Source: Salvelinus alpinus
Taxonomy: Eukaryota; Chordata; Actinopteri; Salmoniformes; Salmonidae
Direction: 5' to 3'
DNA: 64,000 bases
Assembly: GCF_045679555.1 (NCBI RefSeq)
Contig: NC_092087.1
Span: 86,324,364 to 86,388,363, forward strand
The notes below the pieces were generated by a model. It made no database searches, was not told the DNA's origin, and saw only the letters and a list, made by a program, of their open reading frames with translations. Each line of letters opens with the position of its first letter. Within the stretch, counting starts at the first letter, position 1. Both the position numbers and the translations under genes were made by a program. Shown here piece by piece: positions 36,093-64,000 of the stretch.

Positions 36093-37558
36093 CATTTGAA
36101 CGGTAGTGTACACCTTCCACCAAGAACAGGTGGAAGGTGATTCAATACACAAAAGTGAAAGGATAAGTCATTCTGGAGTGTCATATTTTCAAAGCGAGAC
36201 AGAACAGATTTTCAGTGATTACAGCGTGATACTAAGGCAGAAGCCATGATTTCATACAGCAACAATGGTGGATGCCTAACAAGGCCAGCTCAGTACAGCT
36301 TGGTTTGGATCGGCTCTGTTCGGCCCAGTAGTGTGAAAAGCCCTTTAGAGCCGCATAAATGAATGACAGGTGTAAGACAGACCCCCCCACACAGGAAATA
36401 AGCTGCACCCCATTTTTTCTATTGAATATTGATAAAAATCCATCTTGTAAATATATACTTGAATAGGCAAGTTTGAGGTGAAACACAGCTGTCCTCAGTT
36501 TCAATGGGTATGACACCCCTCCCCTAATGCCCCCCCCCCCCCCCCCCCCCGCACACTACATATACACACAGACACCTCTCCCCTAATACCCCCCCCCCCC
36601 TCACACTACACATACACACAGACAACTCTCCCTTAACAGGCACAATGTCACATCATCATACCACGTGTGAGATGTGTGTTAGTCACGAGCACGACTGTTC
36701 ACAAAACTTGAGATTAGTTGGTTCAAAACTTTTTTCTGTGAAAACAGATACTGACATTAAACATTTAGTCTTATTTATCGTAAAAAATAGATGACATATT
36801 TTTCAGATACAGGAAGGGAACAGCTATACAGGAAGTTAATCTGTGTGTTCCTGTAATGGTGGTTTTCTTCTGTGTGATGAAGTTGTTGACAAATCAAAAC
36901 TAGTGCTCCACTTCACGATGGCATGTCCCAAATGGCACTCTATTCCCTATATAGTGCACTACATTTGACCAGGGCCCATAACCCTATGACAGACACAGCA
37001 GTAGTTTAGTCTTCTCTCTTCTCTGTATCTAAACCCTTATTTAAGGACGATTGCACCCCAAAGTTAAATAGCTAAATATCTTTATCAAATTGCACTAGTG
37101 TCATCTTAATGCAGACACACTTGTCATTTGTCCCAATATGGCCACCATCCCTTACCACCCAATGAAAATACCCCCCTACCATCATCCCTACCTACACATC
37201 AATAGTCCTTCCCAACCTCACAACACAGTAGCTATAACCAGGGACAGGAGCTTTCCCTAACCATGTGACCGGATCAGTAAGAACTTAGGGCATAAACAAC
37301 ATTAATTAAAACCTGGAGTTTTTGTCCTGGGCAGATCACATGATCAGGGAAAATCTTCTGTCCTGCTTGCTACCAGGGGAATACTCCAGTCCCTAGCGAG
37401 GCATCTATTGAGAACCACTGATCTGGAATCAGCTCCAGGTCCTGCTCCAGTCTCTTGGCACAGTATGGTTGGTTGGCATTAAGATAATGGTGTTTCAGTC
37501 AGCTGACCCCAGAACAGATTGAGCCATGTTATGTGGCACAGAGTATGAATTATTCTAA
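36093..37558. other. Intergenic DNA between HOGA1 and MORN4
   Basis: Contains two poly-C runs (36529-36550 and about 36589-36600) within a roughly 70-bp duplicated segment (CACACTACATATACACACAG), and one CCAAATGGCACTCTATTCCC repeat at 36925-36985. No gene recognised. Confidence 0.6.
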
Positions 37559-37559
37559 T

Positions 37560-37755
37560 GCTGGCCTCTAATACTGAGTCTCTGGCCTCTAATACTGAGA
37601 CTCTGGTCTCTAATACTGAGTCTCTGGTCTCTAATACTGAGTCTCTGGTCTCTAATACTGAGTCTCTGGCCTCTAATACTGAGTCTCTGGCCTCTAATAC
37701 TGAGACTCTTGCCTCTAATACTGAGTCTCTGAGCTCTAATACTGAGTCTCTGGCC
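37560..37755. repeat. 21-bp tandem repeat, about nine copies
   Basis: The unit is GCCTCTAATACTGAGTCTCTG with GCC/GTC and TCT/ACT variants. The open frames on both strands follow from the period being divisible by three. Confidence 0.93.
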
Positions 37756-38247
37756 TGCTGCTTTTCCACAGGGACACCGGTGTAAAGTCTGAGTCTTTAG
37801 GCCAAGCACCGGTGTAAAACCCTGTGGTGGAAATGTGACAGATCCAAATATGGTCTCTGCCTGCTTGGACAGTAGTTTCAACTCCTGAGTAGTTGCGGTT
37901 GGTGTCGGTTAGAGCTGATCTGGGAACATATTTAGCAGTAGGTAGGTAGCACCGTATGTTGAATGAATGGTTAGGAACGAGGAGGAGGTGTGGGTTCTGG
38001 CTCAGCAGATCCTGGATCAGATTCAGAAGCTCGTTGGTTGACTGTGATGTAGAGGGTAAAGTCTACTGACACGTAGCGCACCAAGCAAGCACAACCAGAG
38101 GGGAAAACACATGATAGAGGTAGAGATGAATAGAAAGACATGGATAGAGAAAGATGTGGATACAAAGAGGGGTGAGAAAAACACACAGATCAAGATAGAC
38201 AAAGAAAAGAGAGAGAAACAAAAGAAGGGAATATACACTGAGTGTAC

Positions 38248-39825
38248 ATAGGGCTGTGGCGGTCATCACATTTTGTCAGCTGGTGATTGTCATGCAAATA
38301 ACTGCCGATCTCACGGTAATTGACCGCTAATTAGCATAAACACGTTTAGCATCTCCGGCTTCAATGGAAAATCTACATTTAAAAAGTCTAATAAATCCAT
38401 CACTATAAATCTATTATTAATTTTAGGCAGGTCTAAAGAAACATTTTGATATGAAGAAAATGTAGCCTAGTTCAGAAGAACAGAATAACTGAATAATTCT
38501 CTGAGTTGTCCTTATGATAAGGCCCTGATCTGGCTATGCCATATGGCTGTGGGCTAAATTAGTTCATTTAGCAGACTGGATTAGCTTTTAATTCCCGTGG
38601 CATTATTTTATATTATTTTACATGAAGAACAATACAATTGAACACAGCTAAATAAAATAGAAAGGATATTTTTTCCAAACGATTTTCCAAACGATTTCTG
38701 AGGGAGTGCGCACATTCTGTGTTGAGCGGTTAACAAAGGAACAGGTCTTCCTATATGCTTAATTTATTTATTTATGCAACTTTAGTTATTTATGCAACTT
38801 TAGTTGTGATACAAACGTTGGGCTATATGTTTAGATTTTTAATACATTCTAAGGCCGTATGATGCGACTAATGATGATTTGAAAAAAGTTGAATGAAAGG
38901 CTTGCGCAGGCTGCACACACTTCATCAGTCTCTCATTCACAATTTGACAAGCGCTTGATAATATTCTCACCCATCAGACTATTCTCAATTTAATCTGGTC
39001 TTTACATATAACCTATTAATATATGTGTGGAATTATTTTTTATAAATAAAAAATTATAAAAAACATGTCATCCGTAGCCTTCACTCGAAAAGCCAATGGA
39101 GGTTTCGTGAGGTTACGTTTTTAAAATGCCAAGTAGGGTACACCATTTAAAAGCGGATTAATTAACTTCATTTTAAGAATTAAGCAATAAATATAGCAGT
39201 AAGAGAAAGCTGGGATCTTCTTTTAAATAGTGTCCAGTCAAAACTCTTTTCACACGCGATTGCACAATGATGGCTTATAAGAATAGGTTTCACTAGGCTC
39301 TGTAGGCTATGCGCACTACAACCATGTTCCAGGGGTCTTGGGCTTAGAGGCTACGTTTGGAGTTATTTGGCCACTTTAGTTGTGATTACAAACCTTATCA
39401 AAACATATAGGCCTATGGGCTAGACCACACGATGCATGCGACTATGATCGAATAAAAGTCCCTGTGCTGTTTCTTGCTGGGCATCATTCATAAGGGATAA
39501 TATTGTCACCCATCAGACTATTCTCAATTTAATCTTGTCTTTACATATGCTAAATAATATTTGTGTGAGATTAGTTTTGGTTTAGAATGGGCCATTATCA
39601 TGTACATGTCAGCCATATGCACTTGAATAGCGAACGGAAGGCACTTTTCCCGCGGTTCATTTTCATGCCAGCCAGGTAGGCTACTCCGATTGTAAAGCGA
39701 AGCAATATGCTTAATACTAGGAGAGTTGAGAAATAAATATAGTTAGCCTACAGATAGCTGATGGGATCCTCCTCTTTTTAATAGAGACCATCAAAAGTCT
39801 GAGTCTGCTAGGCGCACCGGTTTGC
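38248..39825. mobile_element. Unclassified salmonid-type interspersed repeat with an internal diverged duplication
   Basis: Starts GGGCTGTGGCGGTCATCACA and GGTGATTGTCATGCAAATAA, a repeat I recognise as common in salmonid DNA. Two diverged halves follow: CCCATCAGACTATTCTCAAT then TTAATCTGGTCTTTACATAT at about 38971, and the same with TCTTGTCTTT at about 39510 (539 bp apart). No transposase frame is seen. Confidence 0.55.
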
Positions 39826-40068
39826 GTGTGTCAAGAACTGCATCGCTTCTGGGTTTTTCACGCTCAACAGTTTCCTGTGTGTATCAAGAATGGTCCACCA
39901 CCCGAAGGACATCCAGTCAACTTGACACAACTATGGGAAGCATTTGGAGTCAACATGGGCCAGCATCCCTGTGGAACGCTTTCGACACCTTGTAGAATCC
40001 AGGTCATCGACGAATTGAGGCTGTTCTGAGAGCAAAGGTGTTCTTAATGTTTTGTACACTGTGTACAG
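39826..40068 (+). mobile_element. Transposase C-terminal fragment of a Tc1/mariner-type element
   Basis: Plus-strand frame pieces [15 protein letters not shown] or close variants and the terminal TTTTGTACACTGTGTACA. A matching terminal motif TATACACTGAGTGTACA is at 38233-38249, so the unclassified repeat in between may have inserted into this element. It lies just 3' of MORN4. Confidence 0.6.
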
Positions 40069-40174
40069 AGGAGTATAACCGTAAGGACAGAGAACAGAAT
40101 GAGATGAATGAAGAAAAAGAAGGGTGTGAGTATGATAGTGAAGTGCTCCCTGAGTAGCGCACCCTAGCTGCAGG

Positions 40175-56595
<16,421 letters not shown>

Positions 56596-58891
56596 CCTCC
56601 ATCCCAAAGTACTTCGTGCCCATCTAAATTAATAGGTGCGTGACTCTTCTGCAAACACCCACAGAGCGCTAACCTGATTGAGACACATTTTGACGCACAG
56701 TTTGGAGCGCTCGCCCAGACAACCCGTGGATTAACTCACACAGAGAGCTGATCTCGGCATTGTTTTTCGGTAGGCTACAGTACAGAGACCGTAAAATATT
56801 AATATGAGCGCCATGACGTTAGGCTTTTTAACGATGTGGTCTTTATTCTATTTGCAACTAATGAAAATGAATTATCAGGCTATAGACTACTGAACGAACG
56901 AATGGCCTACCCGAACTATAGCTGTGATGGCAGGTCAGGGCGGAATAATATTATCAAGAACACAGTTAAGTGGAAAGTCCATCGAGATATTCCATTGCTC
57001 ATTGTTGTAAACTAGGCTGTGTCTCTGACACAGGGACGTTTGAAGGATTCTCCTATTCTTTATTTCTCCTCTAGATATGATGATGTTACATCAGTACATT
57101 TGAATAAAACCAAAACACTTTTATATATTTAACAATAAGAAAAGGAATTCATATATTAATAGATATTGTTATTCTCTTAACGCAGCCTATGAATCAATAC
57201 AATAGAGCGTGTAATATGCCCAGTCTAAAATGTTGCCACAGTAACGGTGCGATTTTCCCTTTCACGTAGCCGGCGGGTAGCACTGAGAAAATCATAATTG
57301 CCACGGCGATTAAACAAACAAATAATTTACCTGGTAGGTATTTTACACCAAGAGAATCCACCTTCCCTACATCACTGACAGAAAACGGGTTGGTGGATGA
57401 TTCTACACCTTCCAGTGAAAATTAGCTTTCCGTAGCCTCGCATCTCCTGGCAAGAGGCTTCAGCATTATTCCAAGGTGGCGCGGTCCTATTGAGCATCTT
57501 TCACTTGACCTTGATTCAAACACTCATCCGATTGGCTGTCTGCTCCTCGTCCAGTGAATCTATGGAAGACATTTTTGTGAAGGGCAACCCCTCATTCAAC
57601 AGAGTTCGCCGATATAATTAGCCGGAGTGCTCCTTGTTAAACCGTTTGCCCTTGCCTTTTATGTGCCGTCCACGTCTCTGAAGAGATATAAACCACCGTT
57701 GAGGCTGCTTTTTAATGATATTATGTAACTTTGGTGTATCAATTTGGTGATTATACTTTGGTGGCGGGTTTCATTGAAAACTCTGATTTATTTGACCCTA
57801 TATCGCAAAAAGAACAGCTGCGAGGGATGGCGAGGGGTTTGTCCCCAAGCAGATGATATCTAAACCAATATGGCAAAGTAGAGGGGACATTATTTTATTC
57901 CTGAAAAATAACACATGGCAAACAGGAAGTCATAAAGATCGCAATTAAATTAATGTGATTAAGTTGCAGGAAACCTGATGAAAAAAAACCCACTGATGTG
58001 AAAATTGACCCGTCTTTGTAAAGAAGCTGTAACAGACGGGTTTTGATAAACTCCTTCTGGGTTTTGAACTTAGAAACCCCATTTCTTTCCCTTTTGACCG
58101 CGGTCGAATAGTATTAGAGTAATATAGAATTAGAAATAATAGAATAGATTGGAATCAAATATAATTGAATAGAATGTTAAAGAATTGGAATAGATTAGAA
58201 TAGGATTGAAAGAACAGAATAGAACCAAGCCAAGCAGTCTCCCAAATATCAGTATGAACAGTGTAATTGCGATTCAGTATAAAGTTGATTATACTTATCA
58301 TACAACAACACACACAGCCAGAAATATGAATAATAATCTCTGTTCATACCGTGATACAAAGGTCCCTTCCCTGTATATCCCTTGTAAATGTTAATGCTGA
58401 CTTATCATTATCTCCTGTTTACATGTATTAAATATATGGTAATCATTGACCTTTCTTTCATTATGACGGTTCTATGGAAAAACATTGGCTATACATTATC
58501 TATTTAAATACCACTGCAATGTATAGGCTATCCACTGCGCATTATTAAAACTCATAACGCACTGATGCGCTTTGACACAGATTTGACACATTTAGACCAT
58601 AGCCTACACTCTGTAAATTCAATCTATACATTTATTTATTGATCCATATTCTTTTGTTGCGGGTTTAAATTCCATCACTGACGTTCATTCTCTCAACAGA
58701 ACTGAGATGTTGGGGGGGGGGGGGGGTTTCGGGTGGGTGGTGGAGGTGGTGGGTGGGTCCGTGAGCGGATGCTGCAGCTATAAGTCCCCCCTACATTTTG
58801 TACTCCACCCATAACCCTCAAAAAGTATTGGTGACGTATGCGCACAAGCACCTAGCAGAATGTGCGCGTCCGCGGGAGGGCCCGGTAGAAA
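56596..58891. promoter_or_regulatory. Divergent upstream region between MORN4 and LCOR
   Basis: Mostly unique, AT-rich sequence without tandem arrays, in contrast to its surroundings. A possible MORN4 5' UTR exon ends at 57331 (minus strand, CTACCAG|GTAAAT). The LCOR side becomes CpG-rich from about 58750, and a 15-base G run lies at 58712-58726. No coding exon recognised. Confidence 0.5.
58712..58758 (+). promoter_or_regulatory. G-quadruplex-prone tract upstream of LCOR
   Basis: Fifteen G in a row, then TTTCGGGTGGGTGG and TGGTGGGTGGG. At least four G runs of three or more lie within 47 bases, about 134 bp before the LCOR start codon. Confidence 0.5.
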
Positions 58892-58988
58892 ATGGCGAGT
58901 CTGTGCAAAAGGCAGCAATGCACGATCGAGAGGCGCGGCTTTCGGCAGGAACTTGACTCGTGGCGACACAAACTCATTCACTGTGTAG
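58892..58988 (+). CDS. lcor: LCOR (ligand-dependent corepressor), first coding exon
   Basis: 32 codons plus one base: [20 protein letters not shown] then [12 protein letters not shown], donor GTAG|GTAAGC. This is the N terminus shared by LCOR and LCORL; the MASLCK start without a long Ala run points to LCOR. LCOR is a nuclear corepressor that binds liganded nuclear receptors and, in its long form, Polycomb complexes. The exon lies in CpG-rich DNA (about 58790-59190). I found no second exon (expected to begin with FESILEG) up to 64000, so intron 1 exceeds 5 kb. Confidence 0.9.
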
Positions 58989-60335
58989 GTAAGCTCGTTT
59001 CGCCTTGCATGGAGGTTCGGCTGGAGAGCCAGGGTGCGCATGGTTTGGGGAGAAAACACTTAAATGGCTTGGCTGTTGTGTCCTGGGGAAAAAACTGACG
59101 CTACTGCTGCGGTCCGCAAGCCAGGGTGCTGAGCGGAGCGAGCTGTCATTTTTTTGTTGCCTCGCGTCTCAACACCGTCCGCCTCCCCCGACCTGCACAA
59201 ATATATAGTTAAAGTTTTTTAAAGCTTTGGATCTTATTGCCATGTGTTTCAGCGATATAGCCGTTATGTTGTTATTGTATGTGGATGTGATACGGGTGTT
59301 TTTCTCGGGTATTAGGGATTTGAAAGTGAGGAAACAATTTTAGTAATTTTTTGGGCTGTTTATTTATTGTAAGCAGGGCGTGTCACGTGTACAGATGGAA
59401 TTGTAGCTCGGCAAATGAGAAAGGGTTTTCTGTGCCTGTGTGCGCGCTGCTCATTTTATTGTAGGCCTACTATATTATTGTTGGGGGAGGGCAGTGCGCG
59501 TTCCACCTTCAGAATTGAAGCCGGGATTCGTGTTGCGCGTTACCTTGTTGCCCTGGACGTCGGCACCAGGGAACGCGCATTGCTGCATTGGGGAAATGTC
59601 ACAGAAAATTATTTTTGTATTTTAGGGAAGGTGGGGGATGACAAAGAAAATGACACTGCGTTTCATCTCGCTGGCCACGGTTGAAAACATGGACTGTTCT
59701 TGTTGTTGTAGTACTTGTTGAAATCATTCGTTACAATGTAACTGATGCTGTACAACTCTGCAGTTTAGATTTTGTTTTGTAGCAGTTTACAGCAAACGAT
59801 TGTTTAGGGAAAATGTTTTTCTCATTAGGTATAGCTTGTTGTAATGTAAACCGATGCAGTGGACATTCCGTTGTTTTGGAAAGCTGCGTTATCCCACTCA
59901 ATGCAATGTATTCTATTTTAATGTTTGATAATCGGTCCAACGTTTCTTCAATAGACTAACATTAATAGGCAACAGCATAATGACAGTATTTTAATATCAA
60001 TATGGATCTTTTGGATTTCCCAATTTCCCCTCCCCCAATATTCTCTCGTTTCATTAGCTTTGTTTAATCCGGTTAAATCGGTAGATCCGGTGTTATTGTG
60101 AGATTATGATCAACTTCGTTCTGATCTTTAAAACTATAGGTTTCCTCGCTTTCAAAACCCAGTTTGTAGTCTCCCTTTTATCAGTAGCATATATCTATAT
60201 ATATCTATCTATCTATCTATATCGCTCTGCAACACTCCTGCCCTTGGCTGTATACTGTATCAGGTGTATAGACCTACCTACAGCTTGATCTTGTTCTGTG
60301 TGAAAGTCTTCCTGGCCCCTGCCCTGCTGCCTGGC
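58989..60335. other. LCOR intron 1, 5' part
   Basis: CpG-rich up to about 59600 (GTGCGCGCTGC, CAGTGCGCGTTCC), then AT-rich. Open frames at 59005-59208 and 59415-59684 show no family resemblance. A small (TATC)n run lies at about 60192-60225. Confidence 0.55.
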
Positions 60336-61424
60336 TAACTGGACTGACCCGCGCCTTGACGACTGTTTAACTGGACTGACCCGCGCCTTGACGACCGTTT
60401 AACTGGACTGACCCGCGCCTTGACGACCGTTTCACTGGACTGACCCGCGCCTTGACGACCGTTTCACTGGACTGACCCGCGCCTTGACGACCGTTTCACT
60501 GGACTGACCCGCGCCTTGACGACCGTTTCACTGGACTGACCCGCGCCTTGACGACCGTTTCACTGGACTGACCCGCGCCTTGACGACCGTTTCACTGGAC
60601 TGACCCGCGCCTTGACGACCGTTTAACTGGACTGACCCGCGCCTTGACGACCGTTTAACTGGACTGACCCGCGCCTTGACGACCGTTTCGCTGGACTGAC
60701 CCGTGCCTTGACGACCGTTTAACTGGACTGACCCGTGCCTTGACGACCGTTTAACTGGACTGACCCGTGCCTTGACGACCGTTTAACTGGTCTGACCCGC
60801 GCCTTGACGACCGTTTAACTGGACTGACCCGCGCCTTGACGACCGTTTAACTGGACTGACCCGCGCCTTGACGACCGTTTAACTGGACTGACCCGCGCCT
60901 TGACGACCGTTTAACTGGACTGACCCGCGCCTTGACGACCGTTTAACTGGACTGACCCGCGCCTTGACGACCGTTTAACTGGACTGACCCGCGCCTTGAC
61001 GACCGTTTAACTGGACTGACCCCCGCCTTGACGACCCTTTAACTGGACTGACCCGCGCCTTGACGACCGTTTAACTGGACTGACCCCGGCCTTGACGACC
61101 TTATAACTGGACTGACCCGCGCCTTGACGACCGTTTAACTGGACTGACCCCCGCCTTGACGACCGTTTAACTGGACTGACCCGCGCCTTGACGACCGTTT
61201 AACTGGACTGACCCGCGCCTTGACGACCGTTTAACTGGACTGACCCGCGCCTTGACGACCGTTTAACTGGACTGACCCGCGCCTTGACGACCGTTTAACT
61301 GGACTGACCCGCGCCTTGACGACCGTTTAACTGGACTGACCCGCGCCTTGACGACCGTTTAACTGGACTGACCCGCGCCTTGACGACCGTTTAACTGGAC
61401 TGACCCGCGCCTTGACGACTGTTT
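60336..61424. repeat. 32-bp CpG-dense minisatellite, about 34 copies
   Basis: The unit is ACTGGACTGACCCGCGCCTT plus GACGACCGTTTA, with four CpG per unit. Variants: TTTCACTGG versus TTTAACTGG, CCGTGCC and CCCCGCC. It lies about 1.35 kb inside LCOR intron 1. Confidence 0.97.
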
Positions 61425-62338
61425 CATCTCCATTTAGGATCTTTTTCCCAAAATAGTAATAGAGCCAGTAGGTTCCATCAAAAGCCAAATCTAGAGACAT
61501 TTTCTCTTGCCGGCTCACTTGAGAAACAAGAACAAACGTTTATTTTCAACTTCAGAGTTGGGCCTAAGTGTTTTATTATCTCCTTTCCAAACAGTAGTTT
61601 AACATTTCAACGTGGACATTTAACCACGTCTGCTTCTGTCACAGCAGACATGTTCTTCAGGGATGTCCGTCAGCGTACCTATTGAGGCTTTCTATCGTGT
61701 TGTTGCATGTCAATAAACTCACTGGACTGTTTTTAGGAGGTTGGATTGGGTGTAGTGATCTGTATCCCACATAGCCCTGTATGTAATGTAGGTTTCATGC
61801 AGTATGTTCAATATCAGCCTCCCACCACGTTTCCATGGTGAATCTAACTGTATGCATATTCGCCTTAGGGCTTATTGATGTCAGTGAACAGCATAGGCCT
61901 TCTGTATCCTAGAGCACAAAGGTTGATGTTATTAGCTGCTGTGCCTTTTTTCTGCCCCACTGTAATTGATTTGGCACATATGTAATAGTGTCTATATAAC
62001 TGCTTGGCTGAGAAAGGGAGAGACTTGGACACTTAAAGACTTCATAGATAATGGGGATTTTTGTACAGTTGGTCAGAGGAACACATTTTGTCTCTAACAC
62101 TTTAAAATCCATCTCTGTCTGTCTCTCTCTCTCTCTTTCCCTTTCCATCCCTCAGTGTTTCTCTCCCTCCATCCCTCTCTCTAGTTTCCAGATATCTGGT
62201 CATTCAGTATCACAGATGGGTTCCCCAGAGATTTGCCTCCTACTTTCTCATCTAGTTAATTCTCTCGTGGGGGTTTTGAAAAACATGTGTTGTCATTTAT
62301 CAGGTGTACCTCGCCCTGCAGTCTGCCTCCACTAACCC

Positions 62339-62340
<2 letters not shown>
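61425..62340. other. LCOR intron 1, unique sequence
   Basis: No repeat family or exon recognised apart from a short TC run at about 62120-62140. Confidence 0.5.

Positions 62341-62423
<83 letters not shown>
62341..62423. repeat. (AC)n microsatellite
   Basis: About 41 AC units without interruption. Confidence 0.97.
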
Positions 62424-62426
<3 letters not shown>

Positions 62427-62658
62427 GGGTTATATACATGCAGGGTTAAGTTGAGAACAGACTGTACAGAGTTTAGATGTAGGGATTTAAAGGACTATAG
62501 ACACACACACGCACACAGACTGCTGAGATCGATAAGCACAATGTGTGTGTGTCTGAGGTGCCATGTGTAGCTACTAGCTAAAACCTGCCCTTTGACTGCA
62601 CTGACTAGTAATCCCCTGTCCTTTCTGCAGAGACACTGAGCCTCTTCGCCCATCTGTG

Positions 62659-62660
<2 letters not shown>

Positions 62661-62750
<90 letters not shown>
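62661..62750. repeat. (AC)n microsatellite
   Basis: About 45 AC units without interruption. Confidence 0.97.
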
Positions 62751-62753
<3 letters not shown>

Positions 62754-63381
62754 CTTAAACAAGAGCAAATCACATTTTAAATGTAATTTTTACTCACTTT
62801 TTTAAAACTCTAGACACTATTTAGGAAGATATTTTCCAAAGTTCTATTTGGAGAGTTGAGGCGCTGAAATGCTGTGCTGCTGTTAAGGTGTGTTAGCTCA
62901 GTAAAGCAGTACTAAAGGGTTTGACAAATATCATGTCATCAATGTGTTTGAACTTTGGGTTAAAAAGGCCAGTCTTCCTCTCCTCCCTGTTTCAGATCAA
63001 AGTCCTTTAAATCTCTAAATCTAAGCTACACTGTACAGTCTACTCAACTTAACCCTACTTTTATATAACCCTTCTCTCTGTGTGGTGTGGGGCAAGATAA
63101 CAGCCTTACATAAGAAGCAGCCATTAAACAATCTGGTTGGGTAGGTTACAAGAGATCAGTATATGGGCCCATGTCGGTCTGTGCTTTCTTAATGTACTGT
63201 TAAAGAGAATTTGAACACAGACACGTTATGAGGATTGATGCAGCCGCACATGCCACTCATTTTTCTCTGGAAAAGAATGTTGACTTTTACACAGCTAGAA
63301 AAAATATTCAAATTCCACAAAGTTATTCAGTCATTTGTTGTTTTGTGTGAAAGGTGACATTTGAGCAAAAATGTAGTTTGT
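62751..63381. other. LCOR intron 1, unique sequence
   Basis: Nothing recognised. Confidence 0.45.
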
Positions 63382-63525
63382 GTGTGTTTGACTAGCAGCG
63401 AAGAAGAGAGGGAATGGTTTTGGTTTGTTGTTTGACTAGCAGCGAAGAAGAGAGGGAATGGTTTTGGTTTGGTGTGTTTGACAAGCAGCGAGGAAGAGAG
63501 GGAATGGTTTTGGTTTGGTGTGTGT
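63382..63525. repeat. Tandem repeat of about 50 bp, three copies
   Basis: Three copies of GTTTGACTAGCAGCGAAGAA and GAGAGGGAATGGTTTTGGTT, the third with ACAAGCAGCGAGG. Confidence 0.88.
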
Positions 63526-63871
63526 TTAGTTGTGGAATTAATATTTGAGTGTGTGTTTGAAGGAAGTGTGTGTATTTGAAGGAATGCTTGTGTGTGTGTC
63601 TAGCTGTGTATTAGATCAATATTGTAAACCTCAAAAAGGGCTACCAAGGGATGCATAAATCTGTAGCTTATTGGAGCGTGCTGTTCACCTCCCCTGCCGC
63701 TCCCCGCCTTTCATTTCAGAAAGCCCCTGTATGATTCTCCGACCAAAACAGCACATTACAGCACCACAGTCGGGGAACTAAACACCAGATACAAAACCAT
63801 GACCAGATCTTAAAGTGTCTGTGTGTGTGTAGCTTTTTCAAATGTCCAAAATCAACGGCTGTTTCTAGTAG

Positions 63872-64000
63872 AGGTCGACCGACTATGGTTTTTCAACACC
63901 GATACCGATTATTGGAGGACCAAAATAAGCCGATACCGATTAATCGGACGATTTTGCTATGTATATATTTGTAATAATGAGAATTACAACAATACTGAAT
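63872..64000. mobile_element. Start of a common fish interspersed repeat, cut by the window edge
   Basis: AGAGGTCGACCGACTATGGT, CACCGATACCGATTATTGGA and GCCGATACCGATTAATCGG form a block I know as a very common repeat in fish genomes, possibly a hAT-type non-autonomous element. It continues beyond 64000. Confidence 0.6.

Noticed and set aside
57331-57420. MORN4 5' UTR exon ending CTACCAG|GTAAAT
   Set aside because: Only a single donor-like match supports it; mentioned as a possibility in the intergenic entry but not called as a feature.
59310-59345. LCOR exon 2 suggested by TTAGGGATTTGAAAGTGAGG (resembling GFES)
   Set aside because: With the AG acceptor the frame entering from exon 1 does not give GFES but a stop, and the following residues do not match the expected SILEG.
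59415-59684. 89-codon plus-strand frame in LCOR intron 1
   Set aside because: GC-rich region near the CpG island; no recognised similarity and no splice context linking it to LCOR.

Overview
This is a fish nuclear-genome window, most likely from a salmonid. It contains spliced vertebrate genes, salmonid-type SINEs and LINEs, Tc1-like transposons, and very many microsatellites and minisatellites. By my own tally of the array coordinates, about a third of the window is tandem repeat. There is one 100-base run of N (3901-4000). I see no bacterial, organellar or viral gene and no CRISPR array.

Four genes can be supported. From left to right: CNNM1-type cyclin M (minus strand; start of exon 2 at 1-67 and coding exon 1 at 9619-11050), HOGA1 (plus strand; complete, seven coding exons, 13793-21684), MORN4 (minus strand; complete, four coding exons, 40175-55994), and the first coding exon of LCOR (plus strand; 58892-58988, rest beyond the window). 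The human counterparts lie on chromosome 10q24. CNNM1 and HOGA1 are head to head with 2.7 kb between start codons. HOGA1 and MORN4 are tail to tail. MORN4 and LCOR are head to head with 2.9 kb between start codons.

Layout: 1-11 kb is CNNM1 intron 1 with a SINE-derived 45-bp minisatellite, a decayed LINE, the N gap and a 2.3-kb 34-bp array. 11-13.8 kb is the shared upstream region of CNNM1 and HOGA1. 13.8-21.7 kb is HOGA1, with a fold-back Tc1 fragment and a 19-bp array in intron 3 and a LINE fragment that turns into a 42-bp array in intron 5. 21.7-40.2 kb is intergenic, with 58-bp, 54-bp and 80-bp arrays, a tRNA-derived SINE, a Tc1-like element and several MITE-like palindromes. 40.2-56 kb is MORN4, its introns filled by 48-bp, 50-bp, tetranucleotide, 14-bp, 24-bp, 31-bp and 20-bp arrays. 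56.6-58.9 kb is the MORN4/LCOR upstream region. 59-64 kb is LCOR intron 1, with a CpG-dense 32-bp array.

The most unusual observation is in MORN4. The 50-bp unit repeated about 33 times at 45507-47144 is a tandem copy of the gene's own intron 1/exon 2 boundary: 27 nt of intron end plus 23 nt of exon start. Intron 1 therefore carries about 32 decoy 3' splice sites directly upstream of the real one, and each would lead into an in-frame stop. The same intron starts with a non-canonical GC donor that abuts a 20-bp array. A wider theme is that several minisatellites here are visibly seeded from other sequence: a SINE end, a LINE reverse-transcriptase reading frame, the end of an interspersed repeat, and an exon boundary.
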